64,000 nt of DNA from Campylobacter concisus (GTDB lineage: Bacteria > Campylobacterota > Campylobacteria > Campylobacterales > Campylobacteraceae), in contig NZ_PPAF01000035.1 in assembly GCF_002913045.1 (NCBI RefSeq), positions 124,001 through 188,000 on the forward strand, written 5' to 3'. Below, one piece after another: positions 35,658 to 43,958 of this stretch (the stretch's first letter is position 1; every line of letters starts with the position of its first letter). The notes beneath the pieces were generated by a model that was given only the letters and a program-made list of their open reading frames with translations, did not search any database and had not been told where the DNA came from. The position numbers were made by a program, and so were the translations under genes.

Positions 35658-36380
35658 TTGAAACGTATATTTGTGATTTTATCGCTAGTTTTTGGCTTTG
35701 CTTTTGGGGCTGATTTTTCTTTAAATGAGTATAGAACTCCTATAATTAGCGTCGATAGTGATGGCACAGCGACGATAGTTGATAGTCCAGAAATTTTAAT
35801 CGGCTCAAGTGGCGTTGTGCTTCATAAATTTGATACTGATAGCTCTATCATCGCAAGAGTTAGTGTTATCTCAAAAAATTCTGGCTTTGCTAAGATTAGA
35901 TTTGAGGTGTTTGATCTGCTTGAGCAAAAGGCGCTCCCACTTCCAGGCATCGCACCTGCAAATGGCGATATGGTCGTGCTAAACTATCTTTATAACCGCT
36001 CATTAATCATTGTGCCAAATAAAGAAATTTACGAAGAGATCACTTCTGCGTTTCCAAATATGATATTTATCCACCCAGACCTTATCGGAGCATACTTAAG
36101 CTACGAATACAAGCCAAATCCAAGCAGAGATGACTTTAGAAAAATGTGCGCTCAAAGTGCAGCTGGTTTAATTTTTATAGCAATGGATGGCAGAAGCGTT
36201 TTTGCTGATTGCCAAAGCTTTAAAGTGCTAAAAGAATTTAAAAGTGGCGAGGTTGAGTACTATCAACTTCCATTTTATACAAGAGTTAGCGACATAGACA
36301 CTGTGTTTTGGAAGCTAAATAGCGAGCATATCAACAACTACGACGCTCACTACGAAAAACTTTTCGAAGAAGATAACTGA
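35658..36380 (+). CDS. Periplasmic protein with PgbA N-terminal domain
   Basis: A 240-residue exported protein with signal peptide KRIFVILSLVFGFAFGA and a TTG start. The mature part contains VDSDGTATIVDSPEILIGSS and GVVLHKFDTDSSIIARVSV, then IVPNKEIYEEITSAFPNMIF, a pattern I associate with the plasminogen-binding protein PgbA N-terminal domain of Helicobacter/Campylobacter. The Lys-rich plasminogen-binding tail of H. pylori PgbA is absent, so plasminogen binding should not be assumed. It lies 3 nt upstream of yihY. Confidence 0.72.
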   Translation: MKRIFVILSLVFGFAFGADFSLNEYRTPIISVDSDGTATIVDSPEILIGSSGVVLHKFDTDSSIIARVSVISKNSGFAKIRFEVFDLLEQKALPLPGIAPANGDMVVLNYLYNRSLIIVPNKEIYEEITSAFPNMIFIHPDLIGAYLSYEYKPNPSRDDFRKMCAQSAAGLIFIAMDGRSVFADCQSFKVLKEFKSGEVEYYQLPFYTRVSDIDTVFWKLNSEHINNYDAHYEKLFEEDN

Positions 36381-36383
36381 TAA

Positions 36384-37205
36384 ATGAGCCGTTTGTCCTT
36401 AAGTAAGCAAAGCTTAAAAGAGTTTTTAAATTTACTCCCAACGCTTAAGGACAAAGAGCTCTTTCACTACGCTTCAAGCCTTAGTTTTCATACGATTTTA
36501 TCGATCATTCCGATACTTCTTATATCGTTTTCTATCTTTACAAAACTGCCTAGTTTTGAGGATTATTACGCCAAAATTCAGGACTTTATATTTTCGGCTC
36601 TTTTGCCAAGTAATCAAGAGATCATCTCAAACTACTTGCAAAATTTCTTACAAAATAGCGGAAATTTAGGCATAGTTGGCTTTGTAGCGATGATATTTAC
36701 ATCGGCCATGTTTTTTAGCGACTATGAATATGTAGTTTTGAAAGTGACACGTGCAAGTAAGGCTAGAGGATTTTGGTCAGCACTTAGCTCATATTGGACG
36801 CTTATCACGCTTGCGCCACTTGGTCTTGCTGGCAGTTTTTATCTCTCAAGCCTCATTCAGGAGATGCTAAACTCAAATGTGATCACAAACTCGATAAATT
36901 TTTTAAGCATATTCCCATATCTCATCATTTGGGCGATATTTTGCATCACATATCTCATCTCAGTAAATGATGAGATAAAATTTAAGAGCGCATTTTTTAG
37001 CTCGTTTGTCGCTTCGCTCGTTTGGTATATTGGCAAGTCGGCCTTTGTCTATTATGTCCTTTATAACAAAACCTATCTAAGCGTCTATGGCTCGTTTTCA
37101 GCCGTGCTTTTCTTCTTTGTCTGGATCTACATCTCGTGGATCATCTTTTTGTATGGGCTAAAGCTTTGTGCTTATCTCTCAAATAGCTCAAAATTTAAAA
37201 GATAA
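36384..37205 (+). CDS. YihY/BrkB-family inner-membrane protein
   Basis: A 273-residue membrane protein with six hydrophobic segments. The start (DKELFHYASSLSFHTILSII...PILLISFSIF) is the YihY/virulence-factor BrkB signature 'A-s-a-L-s-f-x-t-l-l-s-l-i-P'. The C-terminal SVYGSFSAVLFFFVWIYISW followed by IIFLYGLKLCAYL is also diagnostic. The old name ribonuclease BN is wrong for this family; function is unclear. Confidence 0.88.
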   Translation: MSRLSLSKQSLKEFLNLLPTLKDKELFHYASSLSFHTILSIIPILLISFSIFTKLPSFEDYYAKIQDFIFSALLPSNQEIISNYLQNFLQNSGNLGIVGFVAMIFTSAMFFSDYEYVVLKVTRASKARGFWSALSSYWTLITLAPLGLAGSFYLSSLIQEMLNSNVITNSINFLSIFPYLIIWAIFCITYLISVNDEIKFKSAFFSSFVASLVWYIGKSAFVYYVLYNKTYLSVYGSFSAVLFFFVWIYISWIIFLYGLKLCAYLSNSSKFKR

Positions 37206-37295
37206 ATTTAATAGTTAGTACCAGCTAGTAATATATTTTTATAAATTTACCAGCTAGCGTGATTTGTATTATTTTATGTAAAATCTTATGTAAAA

Positions 37296-38321
37296 TCAGC
37301 GTTTAAACTCGCAAATTTCTATCTTTACGCCAAGTTCTTTGCTAAATTCTTTAGTCTTTTTCTCTAGCTCGTCTTTGTCAAAGCAGATAAGATCTATGTA
37401 AGATCGCATCTCGCCATTTGCTTCACCTATGATCTCGCAAATTTCACTCTCCTTTAGCGCATCTGAAATTTTGTTTTTGCTATCAACGCCAAACTGTATG
37501 TCGCCACCGTGAGATATGGCTAAAAAGCAAAAATTTATGCCAAGCTCAAAAGCTTCGTTATAAGTATCGCTTGCACCGTCGTAGTATTCGTTTAGTAGCT
37601 CGCTAAGAGATGTAAATCCTGTGAAAACGTCGTCACGTAACTCATTTGAACGAGGCTCTAGCTCATAGACCATAAAATTCTTAAGCGGCTCGTTTGAGGC
37701 TTCTTTACCAAATTTTTCATCTATAAGATCGGCAAAGTCGATCAGTGGCACGCCTTTTTCTCTTGGCTCGTCTATTATCTCAAACTCTCCAAGCATATTT
37801 ATCATGATCATCTCGCCAACTACGTTGTCACAAAGTATGAGCGATAATGTATAAGCCTTATTTTCATCTTCGCTTTTAAGCTTGCTTAGAGTTTCGTTAT
37901 ATAGGCACATATCCACGCTTTTGTCGTTAAAATTTGCATAGACCATGACCTCATTTGCATCAACGCTTACGCCATACATTTGTATAGTAGCGACGTTTCG
38001 TGGCGCACGTGGTTTGCCAAGTGTACAAGTAAGCTTTGCTTCATACTCTTTTGGCATGCGCGATTTGATAAATTTAAGCCACAAAAGCCTATGTTTGAGT
38101 CCTTCTGGAGTGAGTACTAGATCGATCTTTCCATCAATAAGGCCTATCATAAAAGTTGGATCAACCAAACATAAATTTAGCGCCTCTTCGGTCATTTTGC
38201 TTGCAGCTTCAAAATTTTTATCTTCTAAATTTTGTTTGATGGCGTCTAAATTTTTGCCAAACTCGCTCCAAAATTTATCAACTCTGCTTGCAAAGCTAGA
38301 GCTCTTTTTAGAAAACCACAT
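37296..38321 (-). CDS. Hypothetical cytosolic acidic protein
   Basis: A 341-residue soluble protein with no signal, membrane segment or known catalytic motif that I can see. It begins with a helical region (ASRVDKFWSEFGKNLDAIKQ and NFEAASKMTEEALNLCL), followed by alternating strands and helices with an acidic bias. It ends 2 nt before the metallophosphoesterase stop-start junction on the same strand, so the two are probably co-transcribed, with the phosphoesterase first. I do not recognise the family. Confidence 0.6.
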   Translation of the reverse strand: MWFSKKSSSFASRVDKFWSEFGKNLDAIKQNLEDKNFEAASKMTEEALNLCLVDPTFMIGLIDGKIDLVLTPEGLKHRLLWLKFIKSRMPKEYEAKLTCTLGKPRAPRNVATIQMYGVSVDANEVMVYANFNDKSVDMCLYNETLSKLKSEDENKAYTLSLILCDNVVGEMIMINMLGEFEIIDEPREKGVPLIDFADLIDEKFGKEASNEPLKNFMVYELEPRSNELRDDVFTGFTSLSELLNEYYDGASDTYNEAFELGINFCFLAISHGGDIQFGVDSKNKISDALKESEICEIIGEANGEMRSYIDLICFDKDELEKKTKEFSKELGVKIEICEFKR

Positions 38322-38323
38322 TT

Positions 38324-39025
38324 TTATCCTTGTTTATTAAAATTTTCAACATTTTTTTGCGTATAAATTTTCATCGATGGAAATTCTAAGGCACTTAGTT
38401 TATCATATCCTTCTTCGTTAAAAACACATCCTGTATCGATGTTGGCGCTATTTGTATAGAGCTTAGCCTCACGCACTGGCGTGTGTCCGTAGACGTTAAA
38501 TATGCCTTCTACTTGCATCATATCGCCTCTGCCTGATAGTACATGCCTTCTAAACTCATCTCTTGAACTATCATCATCTCTTAAAGTCCAAAATTTGCCA
38601 ACAGCCGAGTGAGAGACGACCAAATGCTCGCCATTTTGGTTCTTGTGGTTTTTAAACTCTAAATATACTGGGCTACTCTCTAAAAATTCTATGTGTCTTT
38701 GTTTAAAATTTAGGCTTTGAGCTAGGTATGATCCATATGTCGCCACACCACCATTGTTGAAAAACCAACTCGTATCAAATGGTGCTTGGTTGTTTAAAAA
38801 TTCATATTTATTGCTTAGTAACCTTCTTTCGTGGTTTCCCATTACCATTTTATAGTTATTTTGTATGATAAGCTCGACTACATCGCAACTAAAAAGCCCC
38901 CGATCTATCACATCTCCGACAAAGCAAATTTGTGATTTTTCTTTGTCTGGAAACTGCTTGATAAGCTCTAAAAGTGTGTTAAAACAGCCGTGCACATCGC
39001 CTATGATATAAATTTGCTCGCTCAA
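38324..39025 (-). CDS. PPP-family metallophosphoesterase (PrpA/ApaH-like)
   Basis: A 233-residue calcineurin-like phosphatase. The three metal-binding signatures are in order: YIIGDVHGCF (about 6-14), FVGDVIDRG (about 36-44) and VMGNHERRLL (about 63-72). Later His residues in VVSHSAV (about 140) and VYGHTPV (about 190) complete the site. Substrates may be phosphoproteins or diadenosine polyphosphates; the sequence does not decide. Confidence 0.88.
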   Translation of the reverse strand: MSEQIYIIGDVHGCFNTLLELIKQFPDKEKSQICFVGDVIDRGLFSCDVVELIIQNNYKMVMGNHERRLLSNKYEFLNNQAPFDTSWFFNNGGVATYGSYLAQSLNFKQRHIEFLESSPVYLEFKNHKNQNGEHLVVSHSAVGKFWTLRDDDSSRDEFRRHVLSGRGDMMQVEGIFNVYGHTPVREAKLYTNSANIDTGCVFNEEGYDKLSALEFPSMKIYTQKNVENFNKQG

Positions 39026-39071
39026 TTTTTCTCCTTTGTGTCAAATTTTAGTCTATTAAGCTTAAAAATGT

Positions 39072-39088
39072 AGTGTTAAGAAAACACT
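39072..39088. promoter_or_regulatory. AGTGTT/AACACT inverted repeat upstream of the phosphoesterase
   Basis: AGTGTT, 5 nt, AACACT forms a perfect dyad within the 178-nt region upstream of the phosphoesterase. The half-site resembles the AGTGTTAA element before the MXKDX gene at 42936. A regulator site is possible but unproven. Confidence 0.25.
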
Positions 39089-39181
39089 TTTGTATAGCTG
39101 TACTATATTGGCGTAATGCTAGCGATATATAAAGTTAAAACCTAGTAAAAGATATTTAAAATTTAAGGAATTTAAAGTAGA

Positions 39182-39199
39182 AGGGAGCCTAAGCTCCCT
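39182..39199 (-). terminator. Terminator of the aldehyde dehydrogenase gene
   Basis: AGGGAGC / GCTCCCT with a 4-nt loop directly after the aldehyde dehydrogenase stop (minus strand). The following T-run is weak (TTCTACTTT). Confidence 0.55.
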
Positions 39200-39203
39200 A
39201 AAA

Positions 39204-40679
39204 TCATTGTGCGTAAAAGCCGCTAACCTTACCGGTTAGGTCAATCATGATGTTTTTCATTTGAGTGTAGTGCTCAAGGATGATCTTGTGAGTTTCTCGG
39301 CCGATACCTGAGTTTTTATAACCGCCAAATGGGCTGCCTGCTGGGATTTGATTATAGGTATTGACCCAGACCCTGCCAGTCTCCATAGACCTTGCCACGC
39401 GAAGTGCTTTTGTGATGTCTTGTGTGAAAATTCCACCACCTAGGCCATATTCGCTGTCATTTACCATTTTGATAAGCTCGGCTTCATCTTTAAATTTGAT
39501 GACAACGCCAACTGGTCCAAAAATTTCTTCCTGAGCCACTCTCATGTCGTTTGTCACATCAACTAAGAGCGTTGGCTCGACAAATGCGCCCTTGTCGCAA
39601 CCATTTGCAGTGTAGGCTTTGCCGCCGACTGCCACTTTTGCGCCTTCTTTTTTGCCGATCTCGACGTACTCTAAGATCTGCTCGGCCTGTTTTTTGTTGA
39701 TCTGAGAGCCCATTTGAGTGCTAGGATCGAGCGGATCGCCAACTTTTATAGTACTAAATTTCTTAACCGCAGCCTCGATAAATTTGTCATAAAAGCTCTC
39801 TTCTACGAAAATTCTAGATCCTGCGCAGCAAACTTGACCTTGGTTAAACAAAATTCCAAGCTGAAGACCATCAAGCGCTTTATCTAAATTTGCGTCGCCA
39901 AAGAAGATGTTTGCGCTCTTGCCACCAAGCTCAAGTGTGGCTGGGATGATACGGCGAGCCGCTGCGATAGCGATATCTCGGCCGATCTCGGTTGAGCCAG
40001 TAAATGCTAGCTTGTCAAGGCCTGGATGGTTTTTGATCCACTCACCACTCTTGCTGCCTTTTCCAGTTATTATGTTGATAAGGCCTTTTGGCAAAATTTT
40101 ATCTATCAGTCTAAATAGCTCAAGCACGCTTAGGCTTGTCTCGCTTGAAGGCTTAAATACGCTCGCATCGCCTGCTGCGATCACTGGAGCTAGCTTCCAA
40201 GCTGCCATCAAAAATGGAAAATTCCAAGGCACGATCTGACCTACGACGCCTAGTGGCTCGCGTAAAACGATAGAAAGTTGCTTCTCGTCAAGCACATTCG
40301 CGCTGCCTTCTTCGCCCATGATAACGCCAGCAAAGTACCTAAAGTGCTCGGCTGCAAAAGGAATATCAACATTTAGCGTCTCGCGGATCGGCTTGCCGTT
40401 ATCCATGCTCTCAACTTTTGCGAGGTGCTCTTTGTTTTCATCGATGATGTCAGCGATCTTGTTTAGCAGCTTTGCACGCTCGCTAATTGTAGTGTGTTTA
40501 AATTTCTTAAAAGCCTCACGTGCAGCACGTACAGCGTCATTTACATCTTCTTCAGTCGCATCTGCGATCTTTGCAAGGTGATCGCCGCTTGCTGGATTTT
40601 TTGCATCAAGTGTAGCGCCGTCTTTTGCGTCACGCCACTCACCATTTATGAAAAGCCCATATTTTTCTAGTAACTTCAT
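39204..40679 (-). CDS. NAD(P)-dependent aldehyde dehydrogenase
   Basis: ALDH superfamily enzyme of 491 residues. Motifs: VPWNFPFLMAAWKLAPVIAAG (split here as VPWNFPF and AWKLAPVIAAG, about 152-172), FTGSTEIG (about 230), catalytic Glu in LELGGKSANI (about 255), nucleophilic Cys in NQGQVCCAGSR (about 287), and PFGGYKNSGIGRE near the end. The double Cys in VCCAGSR is common in acetaldehyde/betaine-aldehyde types. Acetaldehyde oxidation is plausible but not shown. Confidence 0.92.
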   Translation of the reverse strand: MKLLEKYGLFINGEWRDAKDGATLDAKNPASGDHLAKIADATEEDVNDAVRAAREAFKKFKHTTISERAKLLNKIADIIDENKEHLAKVESMDNGKPIRETLNVDIPFAAEHFRYFAGVIMGEEGSANVLDEKQLSIVLREPLGVVGQIVPWNFPFLMAAWKLAPVIAAGDASVFKPSSETSLSVLELFRLIDKILPKGLINIITGKGSKSGEWIKNHPGLDKLAFTGSTEIGRDIAIAAARRIIPATLELGGKSANIFFGDANLDKALDGLQLGILFNQGQVCCAGSRIFVEESFYDKFIEAAVKKFSTIKVGDPLDPSTQMGSQINKKQAEQILEYVEIGKKEGAKVAVGGKAYTANGCDKGAFVEPTLLVDVTNDMRVAQEEIFGPVGVVIKFKDEAELIKMVNDSEYGLGGGIFTQDITKALRVARSMETGRVWVNTYNQIPAGSPFGGYKNSGIGRETHKIILEHYTQMKNIMIDLTGKVSGFYAQ

Positions 40680-40804
40680 ACTTTTCTCCTCGATTAAGAT
40701 TTTGTAAAAGGATTATAATATTAATAAAATTTATCAAAAATAAATTTTTGCTATAAATTATATTTTTTAATAAAATTTATTATCTAATATGAGAAATTTT
40801 GGAT

Positions 40805-41980
40805 TTAGTCTTTCCAAGAAAGTGAAAAAGTAGTTTCTTTACCAAGTTCGCTTTGACATTTTACATCTATGCCATTTTTTATGCAGCAGCTTTTGACTAA
40901 ATTTAGCCCTATGCCAAAGCCGCCTTGATCGTCGTTAAATCTCGTGTAACGATCAAAAATTTGAAGTTGCTGCTCTTTGCTGATGCCTCGACCGGTGTTA
41001 CTTATGCTAAAGAAATTTGGCTCTAAAGTGATGCGTACTTTTGAATTTGGCGCTGCATATTTGGAGGCGTTGCTAAGAAGGTTGTCTAAAATTTTGCTCA
41101 CATCCCCAAGATCTGCATTTATAAAGCTTGGCTTTAGGCTAGTATCTATCTCAAGTCCGCGTTTGGCAAAAAATGGCGAGAAATAGTTCAGTCTTTGTGT
41201 GGTTAGCAAATTTAGATCTATGAGCTCTTTTTTGCTAGGCTTGTCTAGGTTAAAGCTTAGATGAACGAGCGCGTCATAAATGTTATTTAGGCTCTTTGCG
41301 GCAAGGCTGATATTATTAAAACGCTTTAAATTTCGCTCATTTAGGTTGTCAAGATCGGCTGTTTCTATACTCATCGAGATGACGCTTAGAGGCGTGTTTA
41401 TCTCGTGTGTTGAGTCTTTTATAAAGCGGTTTAGCGTATCTATCTTTTCATAAAGCGGTCTTAGGCTCAGTTTTGCGAGGTAAAAGGCGACAAAGAGTAG
41501 GGCAAAAAAGAAAAAGAGTGCCTTTAGTATGGTTGAAATTTGTAAAGATAAAATTTCAGCCTTGATATCTTTGCCAACTAGAAAAATATCTGCGTACGAG
41601 AGCTCGTCTGTAGTGTTGTCGTCCATGTACTGGATCTTTTCAAATATCGCGACCTTGCCGCTGATCAAATTTACATTTTTGCTTTTGTCTATTTTTTGGC
41701 AGTCAAAGTCTTTATAAATTTTCTCACCATTTTTTAACACGATGCAAGCATGCACGCCTTTTTCTTTTGTTAGACTTGAAATTGAGTCAAGTCCATTCAT
41801 TCTAGCTTTCATGTAAATGCCCATTTTTATCTCTTTTAAAGACTTTACCTCGTTTAAAATGAGCGTTTCTTTTTTGTTTTTATAGTCATGTATGAAAAAA
41901 TATCCTAAAAATAGCACAGTGCTAACAAGATAAAGGGATAAAATTTTAAATAAAATTTGTGTCTTTTCAGACATAGACAT
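40805..41980 (-). CDS. Sensor histidine kinase of a second two-component system
   Basis: Membrane kinase of about 391 residues. TM1 is ILFKILSLYLVSTVLFLGYF. A periplasmic sensor region of about 110 residues has two Cys (HACIVLKNG, KDFDCQKI) that could form a disulfide. TM2 (TILKALFFFFALLFVAFYLA) is followed by the H-box DSTHEINTPLSVI (phospho-His about 192), the N-box LLSNASKYA and the G-box GGFGIGLNLVKSCC. The ATG at 41980 lies inside the regulator gene (14-nt overlap); a longer GTG start at 41992 is possible. Confidence 0.85.
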   Translation of the reverse strand: MSMSEKTQILFKILSLYLVSTVLFLGYFFIHDYKNKKETLILNEVKSLKEIKMGIYMKARMNGLDSISSLTKEKGVHACIVLKNGEKIYKDFDCQKIDKSKNVNLISGKVAIFEKIQYMDDNTTDELSYADIFLVGKDIKAEILSLQISTILKALFFFFALLFVAFYLAKLSLRPLYEKIDTLNRFIKDSTHEINTPLSVISMSIETADLDNLNERNLKRFNNISLAAKSLNNIYDALVHLSFNLDKPSKKELIDLNLLTTQRLNYFSPFFAKRGLEIDTSLKPSFINADLGDVSKILDNLLSNASKYAAPNSKVRITLEPNFFSISNTGRGISKEQQLQIFDRYTRFNDDQGGFGIGLNLVKSCCIKNGIDVKCQSELGKETTFSLSWKD

Positions 41981-42629
41981 AGCCGTCCCCACGCCTATTT
42001 AAAATAGCATCTTTGCCTAAAATTTGACGTAAATTTTTGATATAGACACGAAGGCTAAGCTCGCTTGGCTCCTCGTCAAATTTCCAAATTTTATTAAAAA
42101 TCTCATCTTTGGTTAAAATTTTGCCTTTGTTTTGCAAAAATAGGGCGAGCAGATCGCTCTCTTTACTCGAGATATTTACATTTTTACCATCTTTGCTTAG
42201 TGTCTTGCTCTGCGGATGAAAGCTAAATTCGCTTGAAATTTTGATCGCATCGCCACTGTGATGTGAGAAATTTCTCTTTAGAAGTGCTTGTATACGAATG
42301 AGTAGCTCTTTTAGCTCAAATGGCTTTTTTAGATAGTCGTCGCAGCCACTTTTGTAGCCTTTTTCAAGATCGTCGATCGTGTTTAGCGAGGTGGTAAAGA
42401 TGCTAGGTGCGCTAACACCTAGCTCTCTTAAGGAAGAAAGAAGTGAAAAGCCATCTCCTTGTGGGAGTTTGACGTCAAGTATAAGCAGGTCGAAATTTTG
42501 CTCATAGGCGAGATCAAGCGCCTCTTTGGCGTTGTCTGAAGTGGTGACATCATAGCCATTTTCGACTAGATACTCACTGATGAGATCAAGTAAAATTTCA
42601 TCATCTTCAACGAGCAAAATTCTAACCAT
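41967..42629 (-). CDS. OmpR-family response regulator
   Basis: A 220-residue DNA-binding regulator. Receiver: LLVEDDEILLDLI (acidic pair about 8-9), phospho-Asp in LLILDVKLPQGDG (about 51), Lys in YLKKPFEL. A winged-helix output domain follows (ISSKESDLLALFLQNKGKIL, VYIKNLRQILGKDAI, RGDGYVYV). It lies 9 nt after the MXKDX-repeat gene and overlaps its kinase, so all three form one operon. Confidence 0.9.
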   Translation of the reverse strand: MVRILLVEDDEILLDLISEYLVENGYDVTTSDNAKEALDLAYEQNFDLLILDVKLPQGDGFSLLSSLRELGVSAPSIFTTSLNTIDDLEKGYKSGCDDYLKKPFELKELLIRIQALLKRNFSHHSGDAIKISSEFSFHPQSKTLSKDGKNVNISSKESDLLALFLQNKGKILTKDEIFNKIWKFDEEPSELSLRVYIKNLRQILGKDAILNRRGDGYVYV

Positions 42630-42638
42630 TTACTACCT

Positions 42639-42893
42639 TTACATGCCTTTTTTCATTTCGTCTTTTTTCATACCCATGTCGTCTTTTTTCATTTCGTCTT
42701 TCATGCCCATGTCATCTTTTTTCATCTCATCTTTTTTTATCATGGGTTTTTTGCCCATGTCATCTTTCATCATCTGCTCTTTCTTCATCATCTCGTCTTT
42801 GCCCATGTCATCTTTTTTCATCATTTCAGTAGCATTTGCAAGACCACCAAGCATAAACATAGCACCAAGTGCAACTAGTAGTAATTTCTTCAT
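42639..42893 (-). CDS. Periplasmic Met/Lys/Asp-repeat (MXKDX-type) micro-protein
   Basis: An 84-residue exported protein: signal peptide MKKLLLVALGAMFMLGGLANA, then about 60 residues made almost only of M, K, D, E and G in repeats such as MKKDDMGMKDEMKKDDMG. About one residue in four is Met. This matches the 'pentapeptide MXKDX repeat' class. Dense Met with acidic residues could bind Cu(I) or other metals, but that is inference. It is the first gene of an operon with a response regulator and histidine kinase; an AAAGGAG site precedes the ATG. Confidence 0.8.
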   Translation of the reverse strand: MKKLLLVALGAMFMLGGLANATEMMKKDDMGKDEMMKKEQMMKDDMGKKPMIKKDEMKKDDMGMKDEMKKDDMGMKKDEMKKGM

Positions 42894-42935
42894 AACGTCT
42901 CCTTTAAATGAAATATGATGAAATACTATCTCTTT

Positions 42936-42954
42936 AGTGTTAAGTGAGTGTGAA
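42936..42954. promoter_or_regulatory. Direct-repeat operator candidate upstream of the MXKDX-RR-HK operon
   Basis: On the minus strand TTCACACT, 3 nt, TTAACACT: two 8-bp half-sites differing at one base with an 11-bp period, the usual spacing for OmpR-family regulators. It lies about 45 bp before the ATG of the MXKDX gene, whose operon encodes such a regulator, so autoregulation is likely. Confidence 0.45.
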
Positions 42955-42955
42955 T

Positions 42956-43861
42956 TTACGCAAATACAAAATAGATAACCGGAAGCGTGATAAATGAAAA
43001 CAGCACGCCTATGGCTACTGATGAGATGGCTAGTGAGCTATCAAGTCCAGCTTTTATAACCATCGCACTTGCAAGGGCTGATGTTGGCATCGCACATTGA
43101 AAGAGACCAACGACCCAAGTTTTGTTCATCTGGATACCTGAAAATTTTAATATGATGAAAAATACGATAGCTGGCAAGATCATCTTACACAAAAGCACAA
43201 CGCTAACGCCTTTATAGGAGCTTGTGATACTGCTAAAGTTAAGACCAACACCAATCGCAAAAAGTGCCACTGGAGTGACGCTACCTTCAAACATCCTAAG
43301 CGGCGCAAAGATAAATTCTGGCAAAGGAACTTCTTTTAGAATAAGAGCCATAATAAGCGCGATAAATGGCGGAAATTTTAAAATTTTCATCGTATTTTGA
43401 AATAGTGAAACCTTCTCTGGTGCAGCAAAAGAGAGGATAAGTGGCCCAAGGATCGAAAGTGGGATACCAGTGGCTATTTGATCGTAAAAGATGACTTCAT
43501 TTACCATCGCATCACCAAAGAAGCCTTGAATGACAGGCATACCGACAAATAGGGTATTACCAAAAAGGCTTAGCATGACCATGCTGACAGTTGTTACTTT
43601 AGTAAATTTAAAGATCTTACCAAGTACCAATGCTATAACAGCGCTGATAGCTGTTGAGCCAAAGCCAATTAAAATTGTATTTATAAGCGAAACATCGACG
43701 TTTACGTGATAAATTTTGTCAAAGATTAGCGCAGGCATTGCAAAACAAAGGACAAAATCCACAAATGGGATTGAGTGCTTTTGCTCAACAATGCCGACTT
43801 TTTTAGCAAAAAAACCAGTTGCGATTATGAAAAAAATTGCAAAAAGTGGAGTGAAGTTCAT
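42956..43861 (-). CDS. AEC-family (auxin efflux carrier-like) transporter
   Basis: A 301-residue inner-membrane permease with about ten hydrophobic segments in two inverted halves. Signatures: FVDFVLCFAMPALIFDKI (the P-x-x-x-F break in helix 2), LALFGN-like LSLFGNTLFVGMPVIQGFFG, and VGLFQCAMPTSALASAMVIK in the second half. Bacterial members export or import small organic acids such as malate; specificity is unknown. Confidence 0.85.
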   Translation of the reverse strand: MNFTPLFAIFFIIATGFFAKKVGIVEQKHSIPFVDFVLCFAMPALIFDKIYHVNVDVSLINTILIGFGSTAISAVIALVLGKIFKFTKVTTVSMVMLSLFGNTLFVGMPVIQGFFGDAMVNEVIFYDQIATGIPLSILGPLILSFAAPEKVSLFQNTMKILKFPPFIALIMALILKEVPLPEFIFAPLRMFEGSVTPVALFAIGVGLNFSSITSSYKGVSVVLLCKMILPAIVFFIILKFSGIQMNKTWVVGLFQCAMPTSALASAMVIKAGLDSSLAISSVAIGVLFSFITLPVIYFVFA

Positions 43862-43958
43862 AGCATTCTCTTTTAAATCTAAATTTTTACGGAAAATTGA
43901 TTATAGGACCCATAAGATTAAATTACAATAAACCTTTTTTAAAATTTGCTCTCAAAAT

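Noticed and set aside
42580-42918. 112-codon plus-strand frame rich in Ser and Phe
   Set aside because: It is the complement of the MXKDX repeat gene; the repetition creates the open frame. The signal peptide, ribosome site and operon position favour the minus strand.
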